A stretch of 64,000 bases of DNA from Ischnura elegans (GCF_921293095.1 NC_060248.1:136226972-136290971); one strand, 5' to 3'. Shown: positions 14,501 through 25,123, numbered from the stretch's first letter. Notes: generated by a model from the letters alone, not told the origin. A program made the numbers and translations.

Positions 14501-17500
14501 ATTAAATTCCCATAGTTTTCCTAGTTGACCTGCTTTTCCAGACTTCCGGAAAACCTGATGAAGAATTCAATCAAACAAATGTTAGGAAGGCAAAAAATTG
14601 AGAATTAATGCATTAACGTTTTGAAGAAGTTTTACAGCTCACATAGGATGTAAATTTTCACTATTGATACCAGAATTATTGACTCATACTGAAGAGAAAA
14701 ACAGATGGAATCCATCAGAAAGCACACCAAACAATCTCTTGAATATGATCATTCACTCAAACTCGAAATCACAATTCAAGGGAATAATTAGGCACACGGA
14801 AGGAAATGGATTACATATAACTAAAGAAATATCCTCCTCATTCCCTCATTTTCTGGTAAGTATTAATAATGAAAGTCACTGATTACTACCCATGAATTGG
14901 CGTGATGCCGTTAGAGTTCAGGATCATTTGCTCGCTCAAGAAGAACCTTTCATTGACAAAGGAATCACTCACAACAGTGTAAGCATCAATGAACCCTGTA
15001 AGGTCCATGCTGAGCCCAAGGTGTGGCAGAGAAGTATGAGCTTGTGATGTCATCAACTTCATTACAAAATTGTTCATTAAGCCGTGAATTTTTCGCCCAA
15101 ATAGCTCAAAAGGCGGCACCGAATCGACAAACGCAAGTCTCTTCATTTTTCATAAAAAATGACCATTTGAAAAAATTGATGAATGAGTCAAGTAGTTATG
15201 AGGGCACTAAGATATGTCTCACTTCATGAATCTCCACTTTTGGGATTCTCCCAACAGCGGAAGAAAGAACCCAGCTTGGTGGCAGATCTCAAATGTGTGC
15301 AGAGGGTTGATCTATCAGGCTTAAAATTAACACAAATACCCACACTCAAAGTAAGTTCTCAGCATCATCTGCTGAAGAAACATGAGACACCTATCTGGCC
15401 TTGCGACTATCAAATATTGAAGGGCCTCAGAAATTACAGGAACACCTTCCTTTGTTGAAAACGCAATGATGACAGAGGATCTTAGTTAAAATGTATAAGG
15501 GGATTCAAAAACCTAATGTCAACATGCTAAGGGCTGTCCATTTGAACTAGTTAACATCTTCCGTGTCACTTCTGATATATAAACCAGGGCAGTTGATGTG
15601 GATGCTCTTTCTGGCTAGATTTCACCTTTTCCACTCCCTGCATCAAATGAAAACTCTAGACTGGATCCCAATCACATCAATGGCCTTCAGTAGTCTGATG
15701 TGCTCATTCCATAATAAATAAAAGCAGTCTGCTCAGAGCCAAAATTACAACCATTTCGAGTCAATTTGATTCTTTTTTAATTTGAAACGAATGCCATTTG
15801 AAAATAATAGGTCTTATAGTCATTTTATTCCGCAACCTTTTATCATTTTATAGTTCATACATGGACGTAGAAGCAAGACCATCATTTCAATTTAATACTT
15901 TGTATGGAAATATCAAAATTCACCGTGAACAACAGAGGGGATCAAATTGATCTCTCAGTAAGAAAGGTAGTATTTCAAAGAATGGATGGTTCTTCCATAA
16001 CATAATTTCTGTAACAAATTAAAGCTCTCTAGAACCCAGAGGCACTCCTTTGCAGCATTGTACCAAAGCAAACAATTTTTACTTAGTACGTTGCCTGCAG
16101 CCTGTACGTGCAGCCATTGTCAATTAAGGGGAAGGCCAAGTCTGACCGTTGAAGTGTTGATAGGGTGGTTTCCTATTATTTTTTTATTGCCTAAATCGAA
16201 AGATTATTACTCCTTGAGTACTTATTTCACGCTTTTAGATTTTTAAATGACGATATCTATTTTTCATGATTAAAGGAAAAGTGGAAATTTTCAAGCGCGC
16301 AAAAACACAACGGGTAAGTATGAATGCCGGGAAAACTCTGTGTGACGTCATTCTGGTTCCCGCTGCCGCAAGTGAGGTGACCTTGGGGCGAGGCTCTGAG
16401 CGCTGATACGATGAAGGATGCTAGCAGGTAGCAGAGTACCATGCTAGCTGGTAGCGCTTGGCTTAAATAAGGATTATTAATACATTATAAAACGAAGAAA
16501 ACTTTCCGACCTTAGCCAGTTTTAATAGGTGATTATTAAGAGATGTTTCCCTGAGCTCTGTGCCTCATGCATGCATTGGTAACCTCAGGCGATGTAAAAC
16601 TCCTACCTACTCGTATAGAAACTAGGCCCCTGTGACGTCACATGGAGTGGCATCGCATGGGCGCCAATCTGGCCTTTTTCAAATGAGGATAAAATTGACC
16701 ATTGCCATTCGTCTAAACCGGTATTTCTAAAACCAAATAATTTGTAAATTATGAATACACTAATGGTGGGTAATGAATCGCAATCGATACCTTTCGTTTT
16801 CTTTGATGAAGGAAACTACCCTATTGGCACGTACAGCGTGAGACATGATGGCATGGGAATAATCAAGTGAATTTAGATCAGGGGATCATTTAGGATTTGA
16901 AGAGAGACATTTGCTGCATTCCTTTACATGAGCCACCCACGGCCATCTTTGAGAGCTGCTTTTAGCCCTTTCCTGCCAGTTCTTACAATTGGAAAACATT
17001 TTCCGTGCTCCCAGTAGCATGAGAATATTTTAAACCTTTCTGTGAGGAGGTCTTCATTGCAGTGGAGTTGCCCTGGTACTTTCATCCCTCAGATTTGGGA
17101 CCCAACTCAACCGTCCCATACCCCACCCACTGGACTCCACCCTCTCACTCTATCACAGCGCAAATCCACGTCCAACTTACTGCGTTACCAGTGTTTTTTT
17201 CAACCAAACATTGTTTTTGATTTTCAATTATTTACTCTTCTCAAAGAATTACTAACACTTTTTAAAGCATTGTGGAATTTTTAACAGATTTCTAGCGTTA
17301 ATAACAATAAAGTTATTAAATACAAGGTACATATAATAAGGCTATAAGTTTGAAAGTCCATTATTTTCGAGCTAAAATTTTGTTTAAATCTTGCTTATGC
17401 ACAGAACTAAACAAAGAATTCATTTCAAAGTATAAAAAAATTTTAGTATGCAACAAAACATAGGAGGATTTAGGGGGGGGTATGGGGGCATTAGATGCCC

Positions 17501-19212
17501 TCCCCACTGATGCCTAAAAAATAAACAAAATTTTTTAAAAGGTAATCATTATGTTAATTTTTTTTTGTGTATTACGGAGCCTCAATCATTTAATTTCATA
17601 TTAATAACTTACATATTAAACTAATGAGAATAATTCGTAGAGTAATTGTTGTAAGTTGTCTTTAACCTCAAGTATGACAAGATTGATTGCCTGCCTCCAC
17701 AGAAAAAAAACCTGGATCCGCCCCTAAAACAAAATATATCACTGAAAAACCTATAGACTAAATAACTGCACTTTGCAATGGATTCCTGCGGTGGCGATGA
17801 TCATAAATGATTGTGAGGGTGGGGCTTAATTGCCCCTAAGGGGAGAGGCCCTCGCTAGGCTACGCCTGAATGCATCCAACAATTGCTACGTCAGCGGTCA
17901 CTTCCCTTCCCTTGCATTGGCCAGAGCCGACGTCCAGTCGTTTGTGTTGAAAAATCCACAACAGCTATACCCAACGCCAGGTGTTCTGCATTTGAAGATA
18001 TCCATCTGCTACACCCGACATCCAGCATGAAGGGATCAAGGGTGTCCAATGGAGATAATTTGGTCATTATCCAATCGACCCCGCCATTTCATTCAAATAC
18101 AAGTGAAACCCAAGCATCAATGAATGTTTTGTGAGAACAACAACAGGACAACAAGTTAATCCAGAATAATCTGCAAGAATGGCCTCGTATGATCCAGTGA
18201 TATCCACTCACCCACTTACTTATTCAACCCAAAGGTAAGTTTGGATAGGCGAGGGTAGATCTCAACCTAGCCTAAGCTACAAACACACAATCAATGTAGG
18301 TGGGCCAGCTCCTAACCCTGAGCTACCATGCACTCACAGGATATTTTTGGAGGCTTCACGAGGGATTTAAACGAATGACCCATCCATCAGCAGCCCCAGT
18401 TGGCCACCACAGTCCCTGCTTAAAGATGACGCATCAAAATGAGGAGAAATATGAAACAGACTGACGAGAGAAATGAGTAGAGTAAGTTGAATTACACCAA
18501 TTTGAAAAATGACGAGCATGGAGATATAGGCACTTATACTTTGGCTTTTCAAATCGAGGTGCCATTATGAATTGATCGTCACTTCACATCCCTAGCATAA
18601 TAATTTATTTTCAAGAGCTTAGCGAGATACGTTATAAGTAGCATAGGTTATTATGCCTAAATAGATCTATGCCAAAAACAACTCAAATGAAGATTTTCTG
18701 ATTGGGAAGCCAACCATTCTCTTCCAAATGAGACAGTTGAATGAAAAGATTAATTCAAACACTCCTCCCAGACTAAATAAAGTTAGTGTGCTCAATGCCA
18801 AGGTGACTCCTAAAACAAAATATTGTGACATTGGTTTGATTAATTAACAAGAAAAACCTGCTGGGCAACAAGCAATAATTAACAGGATTTAAGAAAATAT
18901 TTCACCTCAAAACCAGGGGCTGAAAGCAATTCAGAGAAAGGTAGGTTAAAATGCTGATGGTAATTGGCTGAAATGGAAAATAAAAATAAGTATGCACATA
19001 CCAGCTTCTGGGTTGGGCCTCCCAAAGAGTTTCTCTCCAAAACTGAATAGGTTGATAATGTCACGATCACCCTGGGAGACATTGTTATCGTCTGTGGCAG
19101 GATCATTGAGTGGGTAAGCACTTCCAAGCTGACACATCCTACTGCAAAAACATAGCAGCCATACAATAAGAATATATTTGGCTTGTGAATTACCGAGACA
19201 AAATGTTTCCAT
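2482..19212 (-). CDS. Astacin-family (M12A) secreted zinc metalloprotease, whole gene (5 coding exons)
   Basis: Joining five minus-strand exons (19212-19002, 13784-13614, 12539-12231, 5387-5254, 2586-2482) gives 930 bp and 309 residues. Every junction is GT-AG and in phase. Residues 1-32 look like a signal peptide with hydrophobic core [11 protein letters not shown] and possible cleavage after GSA. Residues 33 to about 105 are the propeptide, with YVEGDI supplying the aspartate-switch Asp95. The catalytic domain runs from about 107 to 301: zinc ligands His200, His204, His210 and catalytic Glu201 in [12 protein letters not shown], Met-turn SVMHY with Met257 and Tyr259, and Cys147, Cys171, Cys191, Cys301 at the family disulfide positions. 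It ends eight residues after the last Cys, with no CUB, EGF or ShK domain, so it is a minimal astacin. Known family role: extracellular digestion, matrix or development-related proteolysis. The substrate cannot be inferred here. Introns are 5217, 1074, 6843 and 2667 bp and full of mobile elements. Confidence 0.92.
2587..5253 (-). other. Astacin intron 4
   Basis: 2667-bp intron between the Met-turn exon and the last exon. I see no recognisable element or coding exon in it; it is plain AT-rich sequence. Confidence 0.75.
5254..5387 (-). CDS. Astacin exon 4: Met-turn exon
   Basis: 134 bp, acceptor tttctttcag|GGCG at 5387, donor cctaag|gtatgt at 5254/5253. Joined to exon 3 it reads [18 protein letters not shown] and continues to [19 protein letters not shown] and PTIIPK. 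Met257 of SVMHY forms the metzincin Met-turn, and Tyr259 is the fifth zinc ligand of astacins. The exon ends in phase 0. Confidence 0.95.
6924..7228 (+). mobile_element. hAT-type MITE, family with CAGGGGCGCAGC ends (copy 1)
   Basis: About 305 bp, running from CAGTGGTGCAGTGAGG to CCTAGCACTGCCCCTG, which are near-matches as inverted termini. Just inside each end is a homopolymer block (G-run then C-run on the left, C-run on the right). The interior matches the copy at 22091-22395 over its whole length. The flanks ttgggaac and ttggcatt are only a weak 8-bp duplication, so this copy is older or its ends are mutated. Confidence 0.75.
7515..7645. repeat. Hairpin-forming foldback repeat, 56-bp arms
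   Basis: Left arm 7515-7570 is the imperfect reverse complement of right arm 7590-7645, with a 19-bp loop containing catcatcacgggatgac. The core near the loop (GGTTTCCACATTAGACG then ATCATCA) resembles the loop-proximal core of the 99-bp foldback at 25124-25375, suggesting related MITE families. No protein is encoded. Confidence 0.75.
8160..8283 (+). mobile_element. Probable 3' part of an LTR ahead of the gag remnant
   Basis: An AATAAA signal lies at 8168-8173, followed by a stretch ending in CACAACA. Next comes ATTTGGTGGCAATGG, the kind of sequence that follows the 5' LTR in gypsy/Mag-like elements. The LTR start cannot be fixed because no second LTR is present in the window. Confidence 0.4.
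8441..9562 (+). pseudogene. Gypsy/Mag-like LTR retrotransposon gag, broken
   Basis: An ATG at 8441 opens a gag-like frame ([20 protein letters not shown]) that stops at TAG 8597-8599. Similarity resumes in the same frame ([19 protein letters not shown]), then passes further stops and frame changes. A nucleocapsid region follows at about 9097-9202: one knuckle has lost most of its cysteines, and the other ([14 protein letters not shown], 9161-9202) keeps Cys-Cys-His but has Tyr in place of the final Cys. The coding capacity is destroyed. The open frame at 8930-9562 is the longest surviving piece. The family is inferred from domain order, not from a database match. Confidence 0.65.
9573..9798 (+). 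pseudogene. Retropepsin (aspartic protease) fragment of the same LTR element
   Basis: [17 protein letters not shown] at 9591-9641 contains the retroviral-type catalytic DTGA motif, followed by a stop. Further on, [16 protein letters not shown] (about 9741-9791) resembles the later protease strand before the usual ILG motif. No reverse transcriptase, RNase H or integrase follows, so the element is 3'-truncated at about 9800. Confidence 0.6.
10992..11064 (-). tRNA. tRNA-like unit, left arm (probably a tRNA-derived pseudogene)
   Basis: 73 nt, identical to the right-arm unit except at one base in the anticodon stem, where TAGAG replaces TCGAG and weakens the helix. A box TAGCTTAACTGG and B box GGTTCGAATCC are intact. 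A five-T run lies just after its 3' end (10986-10982 on the minus strand), a likely Pol III terminator. Confidence 0.45.
11312..11384 (+). tRNA. tRNA-like unit, right arm (GGA-type anticodon loop)
   Basis: 73 nt that fold as a cloverleaf. The acceptor GCCTCGG pairs with TCAAGGC with one mismatch and one wobble. The D-stem is GCTT/AAGC, the anticodon stem CTCGG/TCGAG and the T-stem CCGGG/CCCGG with loop TTCGAAT. The loop CCGGAAA would present GGA (Ser), but position 33 is C, not U, and the variable arm is only 4 nt, whereas true tRNA-Ser has a long one. It is therefore read as a tRNA-derived transcription unit of the mobile element, not a working tRNA gene. A box and perfect B box are present, and TTTTT at 11390-11394 would end transcription. 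Confidence 0.45.
12231..12539 (-). CDS. Astacin exon 3: zinc-binding active-site exon
   Basis: 309 bp, entered after ttctttcag at 12540 and left at aaaaag|gtatga (12231/12230), both phase 1. It encodes residues 128-230 plus one base. It holds three of the four conserved cysteines (LTC, GCWS, PGCL) and the complete zinc signature [12 protein letters not shown] followed by QNRYERD, close to the family pattern HExxHxxGFxHExxRxDRD. All ligands are intact, so the enzyme is predicted to be active. Confidence 0.95.
12540..13613 (-). other. Astacin intron 2
   Basis: 1074-bp intron. The only recognisable content is a SINE-like tRNA-derived head near 13176-13230. Confidence 0.75.
13170..13235 (-). repeat. 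tRNA-derived SINE-like head
   Basis: On the minus strand GGTGTGGTGGGTAGACTG precedes a B-box-like GGTTCAAACCC (plus-strand complement about 13177-13187), at roughly tRNA spacing. No defined 3' tail or target duplication was found, so it may be a fragment. Confidence 0.4.
13614..13784 (-). CDS. Astacin exon 2: propeptide aspartate switch and N-terminus of catalytic domain
   Basis: 171 bp, both boundaries in phase 1. The acceptor is ttttatag|GACG at 13784 and the donor is catttg|gtgagt at 13614/13613. It encodes residues 71-127 plus one base. It contains the YVEGDI motif, whose Asp95 is expected to occupy the zinc site in the zymogen, and the [11 protein letters not shown] segment typical of the first strand of the mature astacin domain. 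Activation cleavage probably falls in the ARNG region just before it; this is inferred from family layout. Confidence 0.9.
13785..19001 (-). other. Astacin intron 1
   Basis: 5217-bp intron between the signal-peptide exon and the propeptide exon. It holds a probable hAT-type MITE at 17461-17729 and otherwise anonymous sequence. Short open frames at 14.9-15.5 kb and 17.8-18.1 kb have no recognisable domains and are taken as chance. Confidence 0.7.
17461..17729. mobile_element. Probable hAT-type MITE, CAGGGGCGGATCC-end family
   Basis: The right end CCTGGATCCGCCCCT matches the common arthropod MITE terminus. The left end TAGGAGGATTTAGGGGGGG is a decayed inverted counterpart. Internal GGGGGCATTAGATGCCCTCCCC adds a G/C subterminal block. 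No clear 8-bp duplication remains. Confidence 0.5.
19002..19212 (-). CDS. Astacin exon 1: signal peptide and start of propeptide
   Basis: Encodes residues 1-70 plus one base of codon 71. I chose the ATG at 19212-19210 because its context (purine at -3, G at +4) is strong, because it is followed by a basic n-region and an 11-residue hydrophobic core, and because a TATA box and initiator lie at a sensible distance upstream. The exon ends in gaagctg|gtatgt at 19002/19001. An alternative is possible: TTTTTGCAG with AG at 19143-19142 could be an acceptor, making this a second exon whose signal peptide lies further upstream. The propeptide part from about residue 33 is rich in Asp and Asn. Confidence 0.8.
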
Positions 19213-19264
19213 TTCGGTGAGTTGAATTATATTCCCGATGCACACCACCCCAAAGTTCCAAAAT

Positions 19265-19304
19265 AATAATGAGATGCATTCCTATAAAGCCCAAAGCATA
19301 TATA
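19265..19304 (-). promoter_or_regulatory. Putative core promoter of the astacin gene (TATA + initiator)
   Basis: On the minus strand TATATAT occupies 19304-19298 and an initiator-like TCATTA places +1 near 19270, 34 bp downstream. The resulting 5' UTR is about 58 nt to the ATG at 19212. Position and spacing fit an arthropod TATA-Inr promoter, but no transcript data support it. Confidence 0.4.
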
Positions 19305-22090
19305 GGGTGTGTGTTTACGCTAGTAAGCTCCTATTAAGTTTTTTGGGGCCAACAGTGATAAGTGTGTTATGGTAATCGCACAGAACAGTTAAAGAGAAAC
19401 TCTTGATAAGAAGCGAGCAATTTTTTAAGGTGACGTTTATAGGAGTGAGGGAGGTCAACGAACGATTCTCGGAAGGCAGTAATTGAAAAGGGGAAAAGGG
19501 GTATCCGATTCTTCAGATGCCAATCCATTTCGAGAAACTCTTGAGAGGCGAGAAATTAACTTTTCCATTCAGAAGACAGGGCATTACACAATTGAATAAA
19601 AAAAATATGAGGTCTATCACTTTTCTTACGAAATGTGATTTTCAGTGCAAGACCCAAGAACAGGAAAAACTAGTTTCATTATCCGACGGAAGTAAGCACC
19701 GGCACACGATATCACTCGTCCATTCAAGATAGCCTGAGTTTACTATGTCAATTTCTACGTCTGATTATTACCTAGGTATGTTTCATAACTCGGCATTAAG
19801 CATTCCCAGGTGATGTCGTCTATAAATAACAGACGATTAAACGACGATCAGACAACGCGAAAATGACTTCAGCAATTTCCTAACATTTCAATTTGCCACT
19901 ACCGCAACCAGCGCCATAATGCGTATACAATCCACAAATCATCTATCTTAAGTTAGACGCGCGACATTTCAAATGTTTTCATCAAAGGACCTCGCACCAA
20001 AAAGTGAACCAGTTGAGAAATATCCAACTTTAAACAACTTCGTATCTATTTCTACTGATAGATGAACACTTTATAGATAAAAAATGAGCTCTTTATTCCA
20101 CTCTGATAGCCCCAAAATATTAAATGAGAAAAAGTCCGGTGAAAATTAGCGCCAGATTTTAAAACTGGTTAAACAACCTTCCTGAATGAAAGCAATGCCT
20201 TTGGCCGCTACCTGGCCAATAATATATTTCATTTCTTTAAAGCGAGTTAACGAGCGTAATTGGACCGCCCCCTTCTAAATATCGTATTTAATTATGGTCA
20301 TTTTCATGGACGTTTAACTCAATGGCGTCAAACAATTTCGAGAGAACCGCCCCAAGCAATTTACGAAAATTACAGTAATATACATATCAACATAATTAAT
20401 TTTAAGAGTAGTGACAGCATTATTTAAAATTAAGAATAAATCCAACTCTATTTGGGCTTTCTTATTTTCTTTTTTCGGGGAACGAGAAAGAAAATATTTT
20501 TTATCTCCGACAGGAGGCTCTTGGTCACTTGCTATCCAGAGGCCGCGTTCGGATGGCAACTCACCCGGACAATCAATCCACTTGCTTCTTGTGAACAACT
20601 ATATAGCAATGATACGATTGCGTGGGAATAAGTACTGGATGGGTGAGAAATTCGGCATCTAGCCACATACGGCTGTTTACTCAAAGAAATGCACGCGCAC
20701 TCTTAGGCCATACACGGAATTGCGCAATCTGACGCACGTGCGAAGGCGCAATCAAAATTGCGTCGTGTAAAGCGGTGAATCGCTGGAACACATGCGAGAA
20801 TGCGTGGATGCGAGACGGCAAAATAGCCCCTGTTCTAATTTCGTTCATGCATTCGCGCAATTCCACGCCATTTTAGAAATTTATGCAGTCTCTAACCTGC
20901 GCAATTCCGTGTCCCGTGTAAAACGACCTTCTTCAGTTTTACCACGAATTTTTTTATACATTCAAACTATCTCTACTCATTAGAATTCGCAAAGGCGTAA
21001 AACGACTTGAAGGAAAGGAGGATAGGGCATTTGGTTTATATTTAGGAAGCCTTCCATTTCTCAAAAACATACAATGGAATTTCTTAGACATTCTGAGCGT
21101 TCTCGGGTTAAACATTTCATCTACAAGAGTACTCTGATTACACAATTTTAACATAAACTCCTTTCATTTTCTAAGATTTAAGTATCTATTAGTCATAAAT
21201 ATCGTATGGCACAGTCTTTCAATTTCGATTTACAGACACCATTTAAGGTCTCAGAGATCGCAGAGGCCATAGCTGAAACTAAAACTGCGCCACAACAAGA
21301 CATCATACTTACACCGCATTATTCGTTGTCTCATGGGTTTCAAATTCTCGTATTATATGCTATGACCATAACATTTACTGTAAGAATTTTCTGAGGGCGA
21401 CACTGAAGGTCTCTACCACCACCGGGAATTTCATTATGATTGCTCGACTAAGTTTTGATTTTGCAGGGAAAGTTATAAAAGAAGTAATAGGTGGGCTACA
21501 CGCTACAGTATTTGACCCCAAAACGTCGCCAAAAGTATTTCATGCTTAAAAATGCTTTTCTTAGTGATGCTTTTTTTTTTAATCCTCGGAATTTTATTTT
21601 AAAGTGAACCACGCCAATACATCACAAATTTCTTGATAATATGATTTTGTTATTTGAGCAATACATTTTGGTTGGTTGAGATTGTCTGATAAATAATTGG
21701 CATATGAATTAAGTTCTTTTTAAGATTAAGTTTTAGGATCACATAATTTTACTATATTTTTATTTTTCAATAAGGTTTAAACGAAATACACGTTTTCAGT
21801 TTTGAGAAAATGCATTTATGCCCTCATGAATTTGTTCAAGTTTACAACACCAGTAAATATTGGGATTTTTCCAGTTTGGTTGGTGAATATTTACTTGATA
21901 TTATTATTCGAGGAGATATTTTTACACACTTGAAAATTTTATTTTAAAAATTACTACCAAGAAATAGCACATAAATATAAAGAAAAAAGATTGATTGGCA
22001 GTCATCCTTAGCTACATCTTCATTACATTCACTTTCATCTGCAGTATCTTGTTCTTCTTGTTTCATCACTCGCAATGATATCTATAAGTG
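19305..22090. other. Region upstream of the astacin gene
   Basis: Contains the presumed upstream regulatory DNA of the astacin. I see no coding exon or recognisable mobile element. Confidence 0.5.
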
Positions 22091-22395
22091 CCGAGGCGCA
22101 GCGAGGGGGGGGGGGTTTAGAGGGATAAAACCCCCCCAAAGCTCAGAGAAATTTTTAAGTTTAATCCATTTTACTTAATGGATTAGTATTACTTATAGAA
22201 TAGTGTTAGGATTAATCAAATATCTCTCATAAAGCGGTAGAACTAGTCATTTTGAACCAATAATCTTAAAATTTTCTGGAGGAGGGCCCCCGCAACTCCC
22301 ACGTACCCCGGTGGGTATGCAACACCCCCACACCTCTAAGTATTAGTTGCGCCTAACCCCCCCCCCCCCAGCCTTGATTCCTAGCTGCGCCCCTG
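22091..22395 (+). mobile_element. hAT-type MITE, CAGGGGCGCAGC-end family (copy 2)
   Basis: 305 bp flanked by a perfect 8-bp duplication TATAAGTG (22083-22090 and 22396-22403), the hallmark length for hAT insertions. The ends are CCGAGGCGCAGCGAGG and CCTAGCTGCGCCCCTG. Long G and C runs lie just inside. It is the same orientation as, and colinear with, copy 1 at 6924-7228. It has no coding capacity and would be mobilised in trans. Confidence 0.88.
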
Positions 22396-22403
22396 TATAA
22401 GTG

Positions 22404-23660
22404 AATGAGTGGGTCAGCGGTGGCTTACTCGGAAATAGAAGATGAAAAGTTTCCTTACTGAAAGGTTTGTTTCTTTTCATTGCCTTCCTTATATCGAGCA
22501 GCCCTAGAAGAGTAGACCTGACATTGAAAGCAGTCATAATCGCCGTATTTATTCCATTTGGTACACTCAATCTGGAATGGGTCTCGTGCGCATTCTGCTC
22601 GTCTCTGGATGACTCCGAGGTGCAGCTGCTTTGCAAATGCGAATCCAGCGCAAACGAAAATCGTAAAGCAATCGAGTCGCGTGTGGAGGCCATTACTCTG
22701 ATCTCATTTGTGCAAATTGGCTAGACGGTGGGAAGGAAGGAAGGAAGAGGCGTTGTGGCGATCCCCTCCCTCCCTTACGTCCGTATCTGCGCCTTATCAG
22801 AGGAGAAATGTCAGGAGTGGCAGTGAAGTCCGTGCGATTCGGCAGCAGATGGCACTGTTTCGGCAGGGCTCACTGCTCCACTCGACAGTTTCAGAACGAG
22901 AGAATTTCTTGAACACGCGGAACCCAAAACTACGCTTACTGCTGCGCTACAAAAATATTCATTCTTATTCTGCTGTCGCGGTAACTTTCCCAAATGACTG
23001 TTGCCTAGTCCACAGGCTAAGTACGCTCACTGCACCAAGTACGAAGAATCATCGACAGTCGAGGTGAAACGACGACAGTAGCTGCCACTGCGAAATGAGA
23101 CTCATCGCCATCTCGCTATCGTTTACACTGTCATTAATTGATGCGCCGAAGGCGCTTTCCCGCTGTCCCGGTGAATTATTTCACCCTAACCAGCCAGATT
23201 ACAGATGATTATATTTTGTGCGCAGTTGTCTGTGTAGTGTTTTGTTTGTGTGAGCAGAAACTTATAACTAATGAGGATTTTAACATATACATTATTTTGG
23301 GTTGAATACATAGATACATTTTGGACCGCATATTTATAGGTTTTCTTTACATTGATAAATGAGTTAATTCAACAGCTATATTATAATTTTAATGATGGAT
23401 ATGCAATTTCTTTTCTTTTGTCTTTATTCATTTCTTTGAATAAGGTAATTATAATTTTTTATATTTTGTTTTTTTTTTGCTTTTCCATTATTTTTATATA
23501 TTTTTTTCTATGTTTTCCTTTTTATTTTATTTATAAATTTTTTTCTTTTCATCATCATTTTCATTAATTAAGAGTACACAAATAAAAAATTATATATTAT
23601 ACCTTCTTTATAATACCTTACAGTGGATGACTATTCTACAAGAAAGAAAGACATAGGAAA
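22404..23660. other. Intergenic region with a GC-richer island and a T-rich tract
   Basis: 22460-23170 is noticeably richer in GC and CpG than its surroundings and includes a (GGAA)n microsatellite near 22730. It could be a promoter of an unseen transcript, but no exon is recognisable. 23440-23560 is a very T-rich low-complexity stretch. Confidence 0.4.
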
Positions 23661-23663
23661 GAC

Positions 23664-24714
23664 TCATAGACGAGTGATTTGTTGAGTCAGTTTGTATGTG
23701 GTGGGGATTGTTGGATCATAATCCCATATGTTTGTGAGTAAAGTGTTTTGAGTTGCCCCGGGTCTGGACTTAAAGTTGATCGCTAATTTGGAGATGAATG
23801 TGGTAATAGTGGGAAGGTTGTGTTTGGACCATACATCGGACATTCTGACTAACCTGGATTGGTTGAGGAGTTGGTGTAGGGTTTTGTTTTGGAAGACTTC
23901 CAATTTGTCTCTTACATTTTTAGATAAAGCAAATATCTCGCAGCCGTACAGGAGGACAGGTCGGATTGTTGAAGTGTACAGTTTCACTCTGTGATTATGA
24001 GAGAGAGGCGAAGATTGTGAGCATAGTGAGGCAATTGCCTGCCTAACAGCTAATGCTTTGCCGGTGCAGTACTTTAGATGGGGTTCGTAGGAAAGTTTTT
24101 CGTCTAGCAAGACTCCTAGGAATTTGTGGGTGGGCGCTCTTGGTATTAGATTCTTGTTTATGAAAGGTGATGTCTGTGGAGTAAATTTTCGTCTTTGTGC
24201 GAAGTGTATGTGTGTGCTTTTTGCGGCGTTTATTTGTATTTTCCAAGTGTGTGTCCATTTATTTATGAGTTTCAGGTGTGTGTTGAGTTTGTTAATGTTT
24301 GTGTCTCCCCGCCGAGACGTCGCTGCTATAGCGGTGTCATCGGCGTACATGTGTAGTGTAGTGTTTGATGTGCGTGGCATGTCGTTGACGAAGAGTGTGA
24401 ATAAAAGCGGACTTAGTATCGATCCTTGAGGAACGCCAGCTTCCATTGGCCGTAGGTAAGAGTGAGTTTTAGCTTCGGCGACTAGGAACTGCCTTTTTAG
24501 TAGATATTCTTTGATGAATAGGATGTCAGGAAGAGGGAACTTTAGTTGTTGTAGTTTGAATAGGAGGCCACTGTGCCAAACCTTGTCGAAAGCGCGCGCA
24601 ACGTCCAAGAATACCGCGTCTGTTGATAGACGGCGGTTGAAGCTATGGCTGATTTTTTCTACAAGCCGTAGAATTTGGTGAATGGCGGAAGTTCTTCTCC
24701 TGAAATTACGCTCA
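23664..24714 (-). mobile_element. 5'-truncated Jockey-like LINE, reverse transcriptase part
   Basis: One uninterrupted minus-strand frame reads from about 24714 (FRRRTSAIHQILRLVEKIS) through AVFLDVARAFDKVWH, GVPQGSILSPLLFTLFVNDM and the catalytic block LHMYADDTAIAA. It continues into the thumb region with HKFLGVLLDEKLSYEPHLKY and IRPVLLYGCEIFA, ending at TGA 23666-23664. The YADD box is intact. The N-terminal part of the RT and all of the endonuclease are missing, as expected for incomplete target-primed reverse transcription. The open frame of about 350 codons shows a fairly recent insertion compared with the other LINE remnants here. Jockey placement is by motif resemblance. Confidence 0.85.
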
Positions 24715-25123
24715 TCCCACTCATTTTATTGCTGTGAGGCCGCTGTTGCCAAGGAACAGTTGTGATGATTTGCCAACCATTCGCCAAGAGGCGAGAGATT
24801 CCCGCGGCGCGCCGCCGTGATATCCAATTATAAATTTTCTCCACTTTTCCCTGACAATTTACCGATGTCCCTGAGTGATCACAAAATAGTCACATATTAT
24901 GGGATCATTTTATTACTTATATTAAAAGTCAGAAAATTTAAATTGCTGAAACCAATAAATGGAAAGCTACGAGTACCGGACAATATATAAATAATAAGAT
25001 AATAATCACAAGATAAATTATAATCCTCATCAATCTTAATTTTTACCCTACCAAAGTGTCGGGCTAGAAAATAGTTGCATTAAATACAGACTAATTTATA
25101 AAAAAATCAACAATAGTAGCTTC
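24715..25123. other. Short intergenic stretch
   Basis: Includes CCCGCGGCGCGCCGCCG-like GC-rich sequence near 24800 and then AT-rich DNA. Nothing else identifiable. Confidence 0.5.

Noticed and set aside
22343-22693. Upstream astacin exon encoding a signal peptide
   Set aside because: No hydrophobic leader with a fitting donor phase was found; exon 1 already supplies a signal peptide and promoter.
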